Shown here piece by piece: positions 16,021 to 23,963 of a DNA stretch of 64,000 bases. The position numbers and the translations under genes were made by a program. The notes beneath the pieces were generated by a model. That model was not told where the DNA came from, did no database searches, and saw only the letters and a list, made by a program, of their open reading frames with translations. Position 1 is the first letter of the stretch. Every line of letters starts with the position of its first letter. Origin of the DNA: Pandoraea anhela (lineage in GTDB: Bacteria > Pseudomonadota > Gammaproteobacteria > Burkholderiales > Burkholderiaceae); assembly GCF_902459655.1 (NCBI RefSeq), contig NZ_CABPSB010000014.1, positions 62,001 to 126,000 on the forward strand, read 5' to 3'.

Positions 16021-17171
16021 TCAAACCTCTTGGCCGTGTCATGGCCGCCGCAACCTGCCTGTTGCTGGTCGCGACGGCGCATGGCGCGTCAGGTCAGCAG
16101 GCCGTGCGGATCGGATTTCAGGCCGGATTGAGTGGGCCCGCGGCCGCCGATGGCGCGACCGCGCTCAAGGCGGCCAGACTGGCCGTCGAGCAAATCAATG
16201 CGGATGGCGGCGTCGAAGGGCGTCCGCTGGAGCTCGTGGTGGCCGACGATCAGGGCGAACTGGAGCGCGCCGTGCTGGGTGCGAGCCGACTCGTCAGTGA
16301 GGGCGTGAAAGCCGTTGTCTCGGCCAGCTTTTCCGGTCCCGCACGGGCAGCCGCACCGGTGTTTCAGCGCGCCGGGATCCCGTTTGTCGCTTCGGTGGCG
16401 TTTGCACCGGAGATCACGCACATCGGCAACGCCATGTTTCGCATGACGAGCGTGGGCGAGGTACAGGGCAGGGCGGCCGCGGCGCTCGTGGGCGAGCGTT
16501 TGCGGAAAAAACGGGCGGTCGTGCTGACGATCAAGACGGACTTCGGCAAGACGCTGGCCGCCGGGTTTCGCGACGCTGCCCCGCGCTTCGGCATCGACAT
16601 CGTGGGTGAGTACGAGTACGCGCCGGCCGACCGGCAGTTCGGTCCGTTGATCGCCAGCCTCAAGAGCAAATCGCCGGATGTGGTGTACGTCACCGGGTTT
16701 TATTTCACCGCCGGCCCGTTCGTCGCGCAGTTGCGCAACGCTGGGGTGAAGGCTCAGGTCGTGGGGGCCGAGGCGCTCAGCTCGCAGCAGTTCATCGACA
16801 TTGCGGGCAGCGCTGCCGAGGGGACCGTCATTACCAACGTGATCGATTGGGGATCGGACGATCCCGCGACACAGCGTTTTCTGACCCACTACAAAGCGGC
16901 GACCGGCGCCAATGCGGAAGCGGTGGCGGTGTCGACCTACACGGCGGTGACGCTGGTCGCCAGTGCGATCCGTCAGGGGCGCTCCGATTCGCCTGCGCGC
17001 ATTCGCAGCGAACTGGAGACGATCGACCAGACGACGGTGATCGGCCGCGTGAGTTTCAACGCGCTGCATGAGGTGAAAAAAGCGTTCCCGTTGAGCATTG
17101 TGCGTGATCGGCGCTGGCAAGGATTTGGCCAAATCGACGATCCGGAACTTCTCGCGCCGCCAACCCGATGA
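16017..17171 (+). CDS. branched-chain-amino-acid-type ABC substrate-binding protein
   Basis: 384 residues with a signal peptide (cleavage near GASGQQ). The start overlaps the previous stop (ATGA). It has the Peripla_BP_6 (LivJ-like) pattern: VRIGFQAGLSGPAAADG, AVEQINADGGVEGRPLELV, and the inter-lobe Ser-rich loop SASFSGPARAAAPVF. Such receptors in catabolic operons often bind aromatic acids rather than leucine. It feeds the LivHMGF-like proteins encoded next. Confidence 0.88.
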   Translation: MIKPLGRVMAAATCLLLVATAHGASGQQAVRIGFQAGLSGPAAADGATALKAARLAVEQINADGGVEGRPLELVVADDQGELERAVLGASRLVSEGVKAVVSASFSGPARAAAPVFQRAGIPFVASVAFAPEITHIGNAMFRMTSVGEVQGRAAAALVGERLRKKRAVVLTIKTDFGKTLAAGFRDAAPRFGIDIVGEYEYAPADRQFGPLIASLKSKSPDVVYVTGFYFTAGPFVAQLRNAGVKAQVVGAEALSSQQFIDIAGSAAEGTVITNVIDWGSDDPATQRFLTHYKAATGANAEAVAVSTYTAVTLVASAIRQGRSDSPARIRSELETIDQTTVIGRVSFNALHEVKKAFPLSIVRDRRWQGFGQIDDPELLAPPTR

Positions 17172-17196
17172 ACCGCATTTTCTCTTAAGGACAGTC

Positions 17197-18135
17197 ATGA
17201 ATCTGCTGCTCAATCTCACGGCGCAAGGGCTGATCAACGGGGCGATCTATGCGCTGATTGCCGTCGGACTGGCGCTGGTGTTCGGGATGCTGAGAATTCT
17301 GCACATCGCGCACGCCGGGCTTTTCACCCTGGGCGGTTACGCCGGGCTCGTCGTCACCAATGCGACGGGGTCTTTCGCGCTGGGCCTCGCGCTCGCAATG
17401 CTCGTCTCGTCGGTGTGCGGCGTGTTGATGTACCGGTTCTGTTACGAGCCGATTCTCAGCCAGCCGGCGTACGTACCGCTGATCGCATCGGTCGGCATGT
17501 TTCTGGCGATCGGCGAGTTGCTCCGTCTCGTCTTCGGTGACAAGGGCATGGCCTACCTTGTGCCGCCACTGCCGGGGGGAATCGATATCGTCGGTATTCA
17601 CTTGCGCTACGCGGAGCTCGCCGTTGTCGTGCTGGCGTGTGTGCTGTTCAGTGCACTCGCATGGTTTTCCAGCCGTTCCCGAATGGGGATGGCCTGGCGA
17701 GCCACGATCAGCGAGCCGCGTATGGCCGAATCGTGCGGTGTCGATCTGCGGCACGTGCGGTATCTCACGTTTGCCATCGGTTCCGCGTTTGCGGCCGTCG
17801 CCGGCGTGCTCGTCAGTGTTCTGAACAATGTCGTCGATCCCACCATGGGTGCAGTGCCCAGCTACAAGGCGCTCGCGATCATCGTGCTCGGCGGCCTCGG
17901 CAACATGGGCGGGACGCTCGCCGCCGCGCTGTTGCTCGGCGTCCTGGAGGCCTTCGGTGCGACATACCTGTCGGCGTGGATCGATCGTGACAGCCTGGCT
18001 TTCGCCGCGATGCTCTGCGTGCTGCTGGTACGCCCCGAAGGTCTGTTTGCACGCGCCTCCGGCCAGGGGGCTGTGTTCACGCTAATGCAATTGAAAGGAG
18101 CCGCCAAATGGGCGCTTATGAAACGGCCCTCGTGA
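17197..18135 (+). CDS. Liv-type ABC permease, LivH-like
   Basis: 312 residues from ATG 17197 (AAGGA upstream; an earlier in-frame start would overlap the receptor gene). It is a hydrophobic protein with about 8 membrane segments and family landmarks GLINGAIYALIAVGLALVFGMLRILHIAH and IVLGGLGNMGGTL. It forms the importer channel with the LivM-like protein, whose gene overlaps it by 28 bp. Confidence 0.9.
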   Translation: MNLLLNLTAQGLINGAIYALIAVGLALVFGMLRILHIAHAGLFTLGGYAGLVVTNATGSFALGLALAMLVSSVCGVLMYRFCYEPILSQPAYVPLIASVGMFLAIGELLRLVFGDKGMAYLVPPLPGGIDIVGIHLRYAELAVVVLACVLFSALAWFSSRSRMGMAWRATISEPRMAESCGVDLRHVRYLTFAIGSAFAAVAGVLVSVLNNVVDPTMGAVPSYKALAIIVLGGLGNMGGTLAAALLLGVLEAFGATYLSAWIDRDSLAFAAMLCVLLVRPEGLFARASGQGAVFTLMQLKGAAKWALMKRPS

Positions 18136-18962
18136 TTCTGATCGGGGTGCACATCGTGCTGGCGGTCAGTCTCAATCTGATATCGGGCCTTTGCGGTCAG
18201 GTCAGTCTCGGTCACGCCGCCTTCTTCGGAATCGGCGCCTATACCACCGCCGTGCTCTCGAAACTCGGGTTCGCTATTTGGGTCACGTTACCGGCTTCGA
18301 TGACGTTCGCCGGTATTTGCGGCGCGATCGTCGGGTTTTGCAGTCTGCGCGTGCGAGACGATTTTCTGGCGATTGCCACCATGGCCGCAGGCTTTCTGTT
18401 TCTCGGGATCGTGCGCACCAGCGAGGCGCTGGGCGGCGAGTTGGGGCTGTCCAGGATTCCCGACGCGGGCTTCGGCGACGGATTCGTCTATTTCGTCATC
18501 GTGTGCACCGCGCTTGTGGTCGGTTTTTGCGTCTATATCAAGCGTAGCTGGCTGGGATATGCGTTCAGTGCGGTCGGTGCGGACGAGATCGCGTCGCGCA
18601 GCATCGGGATCAACAGCGCGGACTTCAAGCTGACGGCCTTCGGCATCGGCACGGCGCTGGCCGGTGTGGCGGGGTGCCTGTATGCGTACTTTCTCGGCAC
18701 GGTGGACCCGCAATCGTTCGGCTTTCCGGTCTCGATCATGATCCTCGCCATGGTGGTCATCGGCGGCATGGGCTCGATCGGCGGTAGCGTGCTCGCCGCC
18801 GTTCTGCTCACCTTGTTGCCCGAGTGGCTGCGCTTCGTCAGCAGTTACAAGCTGCTGGTCTTCGGGGGACTGCTGTTCGTGATGATGCGCTTCTTGCCGC
18901 GCGGAATCGCACCCTGTCTGCGTCTGGATGCATGGCGTTTGCGTACAGGGAGAGCGGCATGA
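18108..18962 (+). CDS. Liv-type ABC permease, LivM-like
   Basis: 284 residues. The ribosome site AAAGGAG lies inside the end of the previous gene, and the overlap implies translational coupling. LivM landmarks are present: AVSLNLISGLCGQVSLGHAAFFGIGAY and VVIGGMGSIGGSVLAA. About 8-9 membrane segments. It is the second channel half of the importer. Confidence 0.9.
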   Translation: MGAYETALVILIGVHIVLAVSLNLISGLCGQVSLGHAAFFGIGAYTTAVLSKLGFAIWVTLPASMTFAGICGAIVGFCSLRVRDDFLAIATMAAGFLFLGIVRTSEALGGELGLSRIPDAGFGDGFVYFVIVCTALVVGFCVYIKRSWLGYAFSAVGADEIASRSIGINSADFKLTAFGIGTALAGVAGCLYAYFLGTVDPQSFGFPVSIMILAMVVIGGMGSIGGSVLAAVLLTLLPEWLRFVSSYKLLVFGGLLFVMMRFLPRGIAPCLRLDAWRLRTGRAA

Positions 18963-19732
18963 CCGTGGAATCTCCCCTCCTGTCGATAACCGACGTCGGC
19001 GTGCGTTTCGGCGGCATCGCCGCAGTCGACCGGGTCTCGCTCGACGTGAGCGAAGGCGAACTCGTGGGGCTGCTCGGGCCGAACGGCGCCGGCAAGACGA
19101 CCTTTCTGCGGCTTATCGCAGGCGTTGTCGCGCCGACCTCCGGGAACATCGTTTTCCAGCGCGAGCCCATCAATCGCCTCGGCACTGCTGCCCGTTCGCA
19201 CCGCGGCATTGCCATGTCGCACCAGATCGTGCGCCCGTTTCGCAACATGTCGTTGCTGGACAACGTGGTGCTGGCGTGCGGGTTCGCGATCACTCGGACC
19301 CCGTGGTCGGCGCTGAAACACATCCGGCGGTCGCCACTGAAGGACACCGCGATGGCGCTGCTCGACCGGGTCGGCATCGCGGGGCTGGCCGACGCCATGC
19401 CGTCGTCGCAGCCGCTGGGCGTACTCAAACGCCTCGAAGTCGCGCGTGCGCTCGCAACGCGTCCGAACATGCTGCTGCTCGACGAGCCGCTCGCCGGGCT
19501 GAGCCATCGGGAGGCGGGGCGGCTCGCCGATCTGATTGCACAACTCAATGCCGACGGCATGACGATCGTGCTGATCGAGCACAACCTCTCCGAGGTCATG
19601 CGCATCTGTCCTCGGGTCGTCATGCTCAATAACGGCAGCAAGATGGCCGACGGCCCCGCCGCAGATGTCATGCGCGATCCGACGGTGATCGAAGCCTATC
19701 TGGGAGAAGGAGCGACGCATGCTCACCATTGA
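18959..19732 (+). CDS. Liv-type ABC ATPase, LivG-like, with degenerate signature motif
   Basis: 257 residues; ATG 18959 overlaps the previous stop. Walker A is GPNGAGKTT (40-48) and Walker B is MLLLDEPLAG. The switch His lies in LIEHNLSEV. The ABC signature, normally LAYGQQRRLEIARAL in LivG, reads PLGVLKRLEVARAL here, so the S/G-G-Q core is missing. The partner LivF keeps LSGGE, so one of the two composite ATP sites would be non-canonical. It energises the Liv-type importer. Confidence 0.88.
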   Translation: MTVESPLLSITDVGVRFGGIAAVDRVSLDVSEGELVGLLGPNGAGKTTFLRLIAGVVAPTSGNIVFQREPINRLGTAARSHRGIAMSHQIVRPFRNMSLLDNVVLACGFAITRTPWSALKHIRRSPLKDTAMALLDRVGIAGLADAMPSSQPLGVLKRLEVARALATRPNMLLLDEPLAGLSHREAGRLADLIAQLNADGMTIVLIEHNLSEVMRICPRVVMLNNGSKMADGPAADVMRDPTVIEAYLGEGATHAHH

Positions 19733-20480
19733 TTCGCTGGTCTGCGGTTACGGGGCGGCCTCGGTTGTCCACGGCTTGTCCATGGAAGTCAAGGCGGGCG
19801 AGACCGTCGCGCTGATCGGCGCCAACGGCGCGGGAAAAACGTCGACGATCCAGTGCATTGCGGGACATCTCGATGTGCGCGCCGGCTCGATCCGGCTCGA
19901 CGGCAAAGACATTTCCACCATGCCACCCCGTCACCGGGTGCTCGAAGGGATTGCGCTCTCGCCGGAAGGCCGCCGGTTATTCAGCGACATGACGGTCAGG
20001 GAAAACCTCATCGTGGGGGGATACAGCAGGCCCCGCAGTCATTGCTCGCGCAATCTGGAGCGAGTCCTGGATCTGTTCCCCCGGCTGGGTGAGCGTTTGA
20101 CGTCGATCACCCGGACGCTGTCCGGTGGCGAACAGCAGATGGTCTCCATCGGGCGAGCGCTGATGGCCGAGCCGAGACTGTTGCTCATCGACGAGCTGTC
20201 TCTCGGGTTGACCCCGAAGAATGTCTTCATTTGTTATGAAGCGCTGTTTCGCTTGCGCACCGAAGGCATCGCCGTCGTGCTCGTCGAGCAGAACCTGTCG
20301 AATGCGCTCGCATTTTCCGAGCGTGCCTATGTACTCGATTCGGGGCGTCTGGTGTGGGGCGGCAAGTCGTCCGTCGCGCGCGATAACCCCGACCTCGTCG
20401 CGTCGATTCTCGGTATGGGCGAGTCGTCCAAACCACACGACGATATTCCTTCAGGAGTGATGCATGCCGCGCGCCACTGA
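19719..20480 (+). CDS. Liv-type ABC ATPase, LivF-like
   Basis: 253 residues, overlapping the LivG-like gene by 14 bp. Walker A is GANGAGKTS, the intact signature is LSGGEQQMVSIGRAL, and the Walker B region is LLLIDELSLGL (ELS in place of the usual EPS). It completes a five-protein importer (receptor, two permeases, two ATPases) embedded in the catabolic operon, which therefore carries its own uptake system. Confidence 0.9.
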   Translation: MLTIDSLVCGYGAASVVHGLSMEVKAGETVALIGANGAGKTSTIQCIAGHLDVRAGSIRLDGKDISTMPPRHRVLEGIALSPEGRRLFSDMTVRENLIVGGYSRPRSHCSRNLERVLDLFPRLGERLTSITRTLSGGEQQMVSIGRALMAEPRLLLIDELSLGLTPKNVFICYEALFRLRTEGIAVVLVEQNLSNALAFSERAYVLDSGRLVWGGKSSVARDNPDLVASILGMGESSKPHDDIPSGVMHAARH

Positions 20481-21420
20481 TGTTCTCTATGTCCGGTATC
20501 AAGTGACCGACCTCGCGATTGCCGAGCGGTTTCTCGCAGATTTCGGCATGTCCCGCGCGCAACCCGGCGACGGCAGCCGGTTGTACATGCGAGGCACCGG
20601 CGATGCCCCCTTCCTTTACGAAGCGGTGCTTGGCGACGCGTGCCGGTTTCTGGGCGCGGGATTACGGGTGCAAACGCGCACCGATCTCGAACAGCTCGCG
20701 GCCTTGCCCGATTCGGGACCGATCGAGCAGGTTGACGATGTGCCGGGCAAAGGCGAGCGAGTGCGCATGCGGATGCCGGACGGCTTCGAGATCGACGCCG
20801 TCTACGGCGGCACGCCGGCGCCGCTGCCGACATCGCACAGCACCTTGCACGACGGCAATACGCTGCCCTTCAACACCGCCCATGCCAAGCCGCGCGTCAA
20901 TCGGGCCGTGCGTGTGGCCGCCGGCCCCGTGCCGGTCAGGCGGTTGGGGCACTTCGTTTTGCACGTACTGGATCACGACGTGTCGGTCGAGTGGCTGCAA
21001 ACGCGCTTCGGGCTCATGGCATCCGATTTTCTCGCCCCGCCCGATCAACCCGATCGGGTCGTCGGCAGCTTTCTGAGAATCGACGCCGGCGAACAGCTCG
21101 TCGATCACCACTGCATGCTCGTGCTCGGGGCGCAGAAGGCCGGCGTGCATCACTGCTCGTTTGAAGTCGAAGACCTCGATGCGGTGATGGCGGGGCATGA
21201 CCATTTGACGGCACAAGGGTACGAACTCGATTGCGGCGTCGGACGCCACCTGCTCGGGAGCCAGATTTTCGATTATTGGCGCGATCCGTTCGGGTTCCGG
21301 ATCGAGCATTACACCGATGGCGACGTGGTCAACAACGCGCACCGCGCAACGATTTTCTCGGGAACGGCGGACGAAACGACGCAATGGGGAGCCAAACCTC
21401 CTCGCGAGTTCTTTAGCTAA
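20464..21420 (+). CDS. extradiol-type ring-cleavage dioxygenase (VOC superfamily)
   Basis: 318 residues, overlapping the LivF end by 17 bp. It has two VOC modules, an N-terminal one (about 5-125) and a C-terminal catalytic one (about 158-290). The metal facial triad is visible as H163 (GHFVLHV), H229/H230 (VHHCSFEV) and E281 (RIEHYTDGD), with spacing close to type I extradiol dioxygenases. It would open a catechol- or aminophenol-like ring with O2 and Fe(II). Given its operon position it probably acts on the monooxygenase product. The exact ring is unknown. Confidence 0.82.
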   Translation: MPRATDVLYVRYQVTDLAIAERFLADFGMSRAQPGDGSRLYMRGTGDAPFLYEAVLGDACRFLGAGLRVQTRTDLEQLAALPDSGPIEQVDDVPGKGERVRMRMPDGFEIDAVYGGTPAPLPTSHSTLHDGNTLPFNTAHAKPRVNRAVRVAAGPVPVRRLGHFVLHVLDHDVSVEWLQTRFGLMASDFLAPPDQPDRVVGSFLRIDAGEQLVDHHCMLVLGAQKAGVHHCSFEVEDLDAVMAGHDHLTAQGYELDCGVGRHLLGSQIFDYWRDPFGFRIEHYTDGDVVNNAHRATIFSGTADETTQWGAKPPREFFS

Positions 21421-21452
21421 ACATGCACAGCGACATCAAGAGGCAAAACAGT

Positions 21453-21869
21453 ATGAGCATTGAAAAGATCACCAGCCCCGAAGTCTCGGAGCCGGCGCCG
21501 GGCACCTGGTCGAACTGCCTGAAAGTGGGCGACACCGTCTACATCGCGGGGCTAACCGCGCGCGACAAGCAATTGAATCCCGTCGGCGGCAACGAATACG
21601 AGCAGGCCAAGCTGATCTTCACGCGTATCGGCCATTTGATCGAGGCTGCGGGCGGTTCGTTGAACGACATCGTCAAGATCAACATTTTCCTCACTCGCAT
21701 CGAGCACCGCGAGGAGGTCTGGCGTGCGCGCCGCGAGTGCTTCACGGGTGAGTTTCCCGTGGCGACGCTGGTGGAGGTGAGCCAACTGGCGCAGCCCGAA
21801 ATTCTCGTCGAGATCGAAGCGCTCGGCGTGTTGAATCAGGGCGGCCGACCGGCTCGGGCCCGGCACTGA
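21453..21869 (+). CDS. cytosolic RidA-family deaminase-like protein
   Basis: 138 residues from ATG 21453 with AAGAGG upstream; ATG 21423 is an alternative. It is a typical Rid-length protein with VGDTVYIAGLTARD and an FPVATLVEVSQL ending that includes the conserved beta-strand region near the active site. Rid-family members act as 2-aminomuconate deaminases or generic imine hydrolases. In an operon with an extradiol dioxygenase and an ALDH, a 2-aminomuconate-type deaminase role is plausible. That role is inference. Confidence 0.82.
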   Translation: MSIEKITSPEVSEPAPGTWSNCLKVGDTVYIAGLTARDKQLNPVGGNEYEQAKLIFTRIGHLIEAAGGSLNDIVKINIFLTRIEHREEVWRARRECFTGEFPVATLVEVSQLAQPEILVEIEALGVLNQGGRPARARH

Positions 21870-21886
21870 CAGGAGCGTCAATTCAA

Positions 21887-22606
21887 ATGAATCAGTATGT
21901 GGTTGAGCCGGCAGCACTGACAACAGTCCCGGTCGTCGGTAGCGACGCCGTTTTTCCGGTGCGCCGTGTGTATTGTATCGGCCGCAATTACGCGGATCAC
22001 GCCCTTGAGATGGGGGTGGACCCCCGCGAGGAACCGCCGTTCTTCTTCTGCAAGCCGACCGATACCGTGGTATCGAACGCGCACGGCCCGGTCGAAGTCG
22101 CGTTTCCGCCGCTGACCGAGAACTTTCACCATGAAGTCGAGTTGGTGGTTGCCATTGGCGAGGGCGGCAAGGACATCGCCGTCGAGCATGCTGCCCGCCA
22201 TGTCTGGGGATATGCGGTCGGTGTCGATCTGACCCGCCGCGATCTGCAACTCGCCATGCGCCATAGCGGCAAGCCGTGGGAAATCGGTAAGACCTTCGAG
22301 CGTTGTGCGCCGATCGGTCGCATCACCCCGAAAGCGGCCGTCGGTGCATTGACCTCGGGGAAGATCGCCTTGACGGTTGACGGCGAACTTCGTCAGGAAA
22401 GCGATTTGTCCAAGCTGATCTGGCCGGTCGACGACATCATCGCGATCCTCTCGACTTACTTCACGCTCGCACCGGGCGATCTGATTTTTACCGGTACACC
22501 GCATGGCGTGAATCGTCTCGAGGCCGGCAACGCGCTGCACGCCACGTTCGACGGGCTCGACGACCTGCACATCAACATCGTGGGCGCCCACAAGGAGCTC
22601 GCATGA
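21887..22606 (+). CDS. FAH-family hydrolase, fumarylpyruvate-hydrolase-like
   Basis: 239 residues, starting 17 bp after the Rid gene. The metal ligands E83, E85 (HHEVELVVAIGEGG) and D114 (GVDLTRRDLQ) of the FAH fold are present. The N-terminal RRVYCIGRNYADHALEMG and PPFFFCKPTD segments resemble fumarylpyruvate hydrolases of the gentisate pathway. It would cleave a 2,4-diketo acid to pyruvate and a second acid. An oxalocrotonate-decarboxylase-like activity is the alternative within this family. Confidence 0.85.
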   Translation: MNQYVVEPAALTTVPVVGSDAVFPVRRVYCIGRNYADHALEMGVDPREEPPFFFCKPTDTVVSNAHGPVEVAFPPLTENFHHEVELVVAIGEGGKDIAVEHAARHVWGYAVGVDLTRRDLQLAMRHSGKPWEIGKTFERCAPIGRITPKAAVGALTSGKIALTVDGELRQESDLSKLIWPVDDIIAILSTYFTLAPGDLIFTGTPHGVNRLEAGNALHATFDGLDDLHINIVGAHKELA

Positions 22607-23394
22607 CGACGACGTTCGACTCAAGGGCAGGACATCACGACGCCCGCGCCGCCAATCCGGCATTCGTGCTCAGCGAGGCGACCCGGGAAAAACTGATGCG
22701 CGTGGGGACGGCAAACGTCGCCAACGCATTGCTCAAGCGCGGGTTTCGCAATGTCTATCTGCTGGGCGTAATACCGATTTCGTCCGGTCAGACGCAACTC
22801 GTCGGCCCGGCATACACGTTGCGCTTCATGCCTGCACGTGAAGACATCGACACGATGGCGAACTACAGCAGTTCCGAGAATCTGCATCGCCGTGCCATCG
22901 AGGAGTGTCCGCCCGGCCATGTCCTCGTGATCGATAGCGGGAGATGCCTGCGCGCGGCGTCGGCCGGCGACATGATGGCGTTGCGCATGCGGCATCGCGG
23001 CGTGGCGGGCGTGGTCACGGACGGGGGGTTTCGCGACACTCCGGCAATCCGCCGCACCGGTCTGCCCGCCTATCAAGTTCGGTCCGCACCGCCCGCAACA
23101 CCCATCGCCATGCATCCCGTGGAACTCAACGGGCCGGCCGCCTGTGCCGGGGTGGCGATTTATCCCGGGGATGTGATGGTCGGCGACAGCGAGGGCGTGG
23201 TGGCGATTCCCTGGCATCTGGTCGACGAAATCGCTCACGAGGCGGACGACGCCGTGGCTTATGAAATGTTTGCCGAACAGCACCTGGTCCGAGGCCGATC
23301 GATCCTCGGCTTGTTCCCTGCAACGGCGGAAAGCCGTCAGGAATACGAGCAATGGGTCGCGGCCGGAAGACCGCCCTTGGAGACTGACAAATGA
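22603..23394 (+). CDS. RraA-like / 4-hydroxy-4-methyl-2-oxoglutarate-aldolase-family protein
   Basis: 263 residues; the start overlaps the FAH stop (ATGA). The family core AGDMMALRMRHRGVAGVVTDGGFRD carries R144 and D145, the pair needed for pyruvate-enolate chemistry in HMG/CHA aldolases. GVAIYPGDVMVGDSEGVV follows. With the ring-cleavage genes, a class II pyruvate aldolase acting late in the pathway is more likely than the RNase-E-inhibitor role. Its tail (about 225-263) is longer than in E. coli RraA. Confidence 0.82.
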   Translation: MTTTFDSRAGHHDARAANPAFVLSEATREKLMRVGTANVANALLKRGFRNVYLLGVIPISSGQTQLVGPAYTLRFMPAREDIDTMANYSSSENLHRRAIEECPPGHVLVIDSGRCLRAASAGDMMALRMRHRGVAGVVTDGGFRDTPAIRRTGLPAYQVRSAPPATPIAMHPVELNGPAACAGVAIYPGDVMVGDSEGVVAIPWHLVDEIAHEADDAVAYEMFAEQHLVRGRSILGLFPATAESRQEYEQWVAAGRPPLETDK

Positions 23395-23816
23395 CGGGCC
23401 CCAGTGAAACGATGATGAAGACGCTCGAAGTCCTGATTCAGACGAGCGCCCTCGACCCCGCTGCATGGATCGATTTTCCGGAGTATGGCTTCCGCCAGTA
23501 CTTCCTCTGGAAAAACGCCGACACCGGCGCGAGCATTGCGCTCCTGGAGTACGAGAAAGGAGGGCGCATTCCGGTCAAGCATTCGCATGCGTCGAATCAG
23601 TTCATGTACTGCCTGGAAGGTGACTACGAATACACGGACTCAGGCTTGCGTCTTACGCCGGGGGCTTTTTACATGAACCCCAAAGACCATCCGCATGGAC
23701 CGACGCTGGCGCACGAGCGCAGCGTGCTGATCGAGATTTACGACGGCCCCCACTACTACGAGAAGCCGGTTTTCCACACGGACGAATCGATCGGTGGATT
23801 TCTGTCGAAGTCCTGA
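23391..23816 (+). CDS. cupin-domain protein
   Basis: 141 residues; ATGA overlap with the previous gene. It has a single cupin barrel with the first motif IPVKHSHASNQFMYCLEGDYEY (His ligands and Glu) and the second motif around PKDHPHGPT. Metal-binding cupins of this size include dioxygenases, isomerases and dehydratases. Its place in the operon suggests an enzyme of the pathway, but I cannot assign the reaction. Confidence 0.75.
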   Translation: MTGPSETMMKTLEVLIQTSALDPAAWIDFPEYGFRQYFLWKNADTGASIALLEYEKGGRIPVKHSHASNQFMYCLEGDYEYTDSGLRLTPGAFYMNPKDHPHGPTLAHERSVLIEIYDGPHYYEKPVFHTDESIGGFLSKS

Positions 23817-23963
23817 CGCACTGCATCGGCCGGCCACGGAAGCGGCGGTGCACGGGCCCGGGGCGACATTGGATGACCTGGGGCGGTATAGCGCGGCATC
23901 GCGTGGCATAGCGCGACCTGTCGAAAAAACGTAGATGGCGATGATTCGCCGAAGGAATGAAAA

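Noticed and set aside
20464-21420. Glyoxalase I for the VOC protein
   Set aside because: Two VOC modules with the H/H/E triad spacing of type I extradiol dioxygenases and its operon context fit ring cleavage better.
22603-23394. RNase E inhibitor RraA
   Set aside because: Catalytic Arg-Asp of the HMG/CHA aldolases is present and the gene is inside a catabolic operon.
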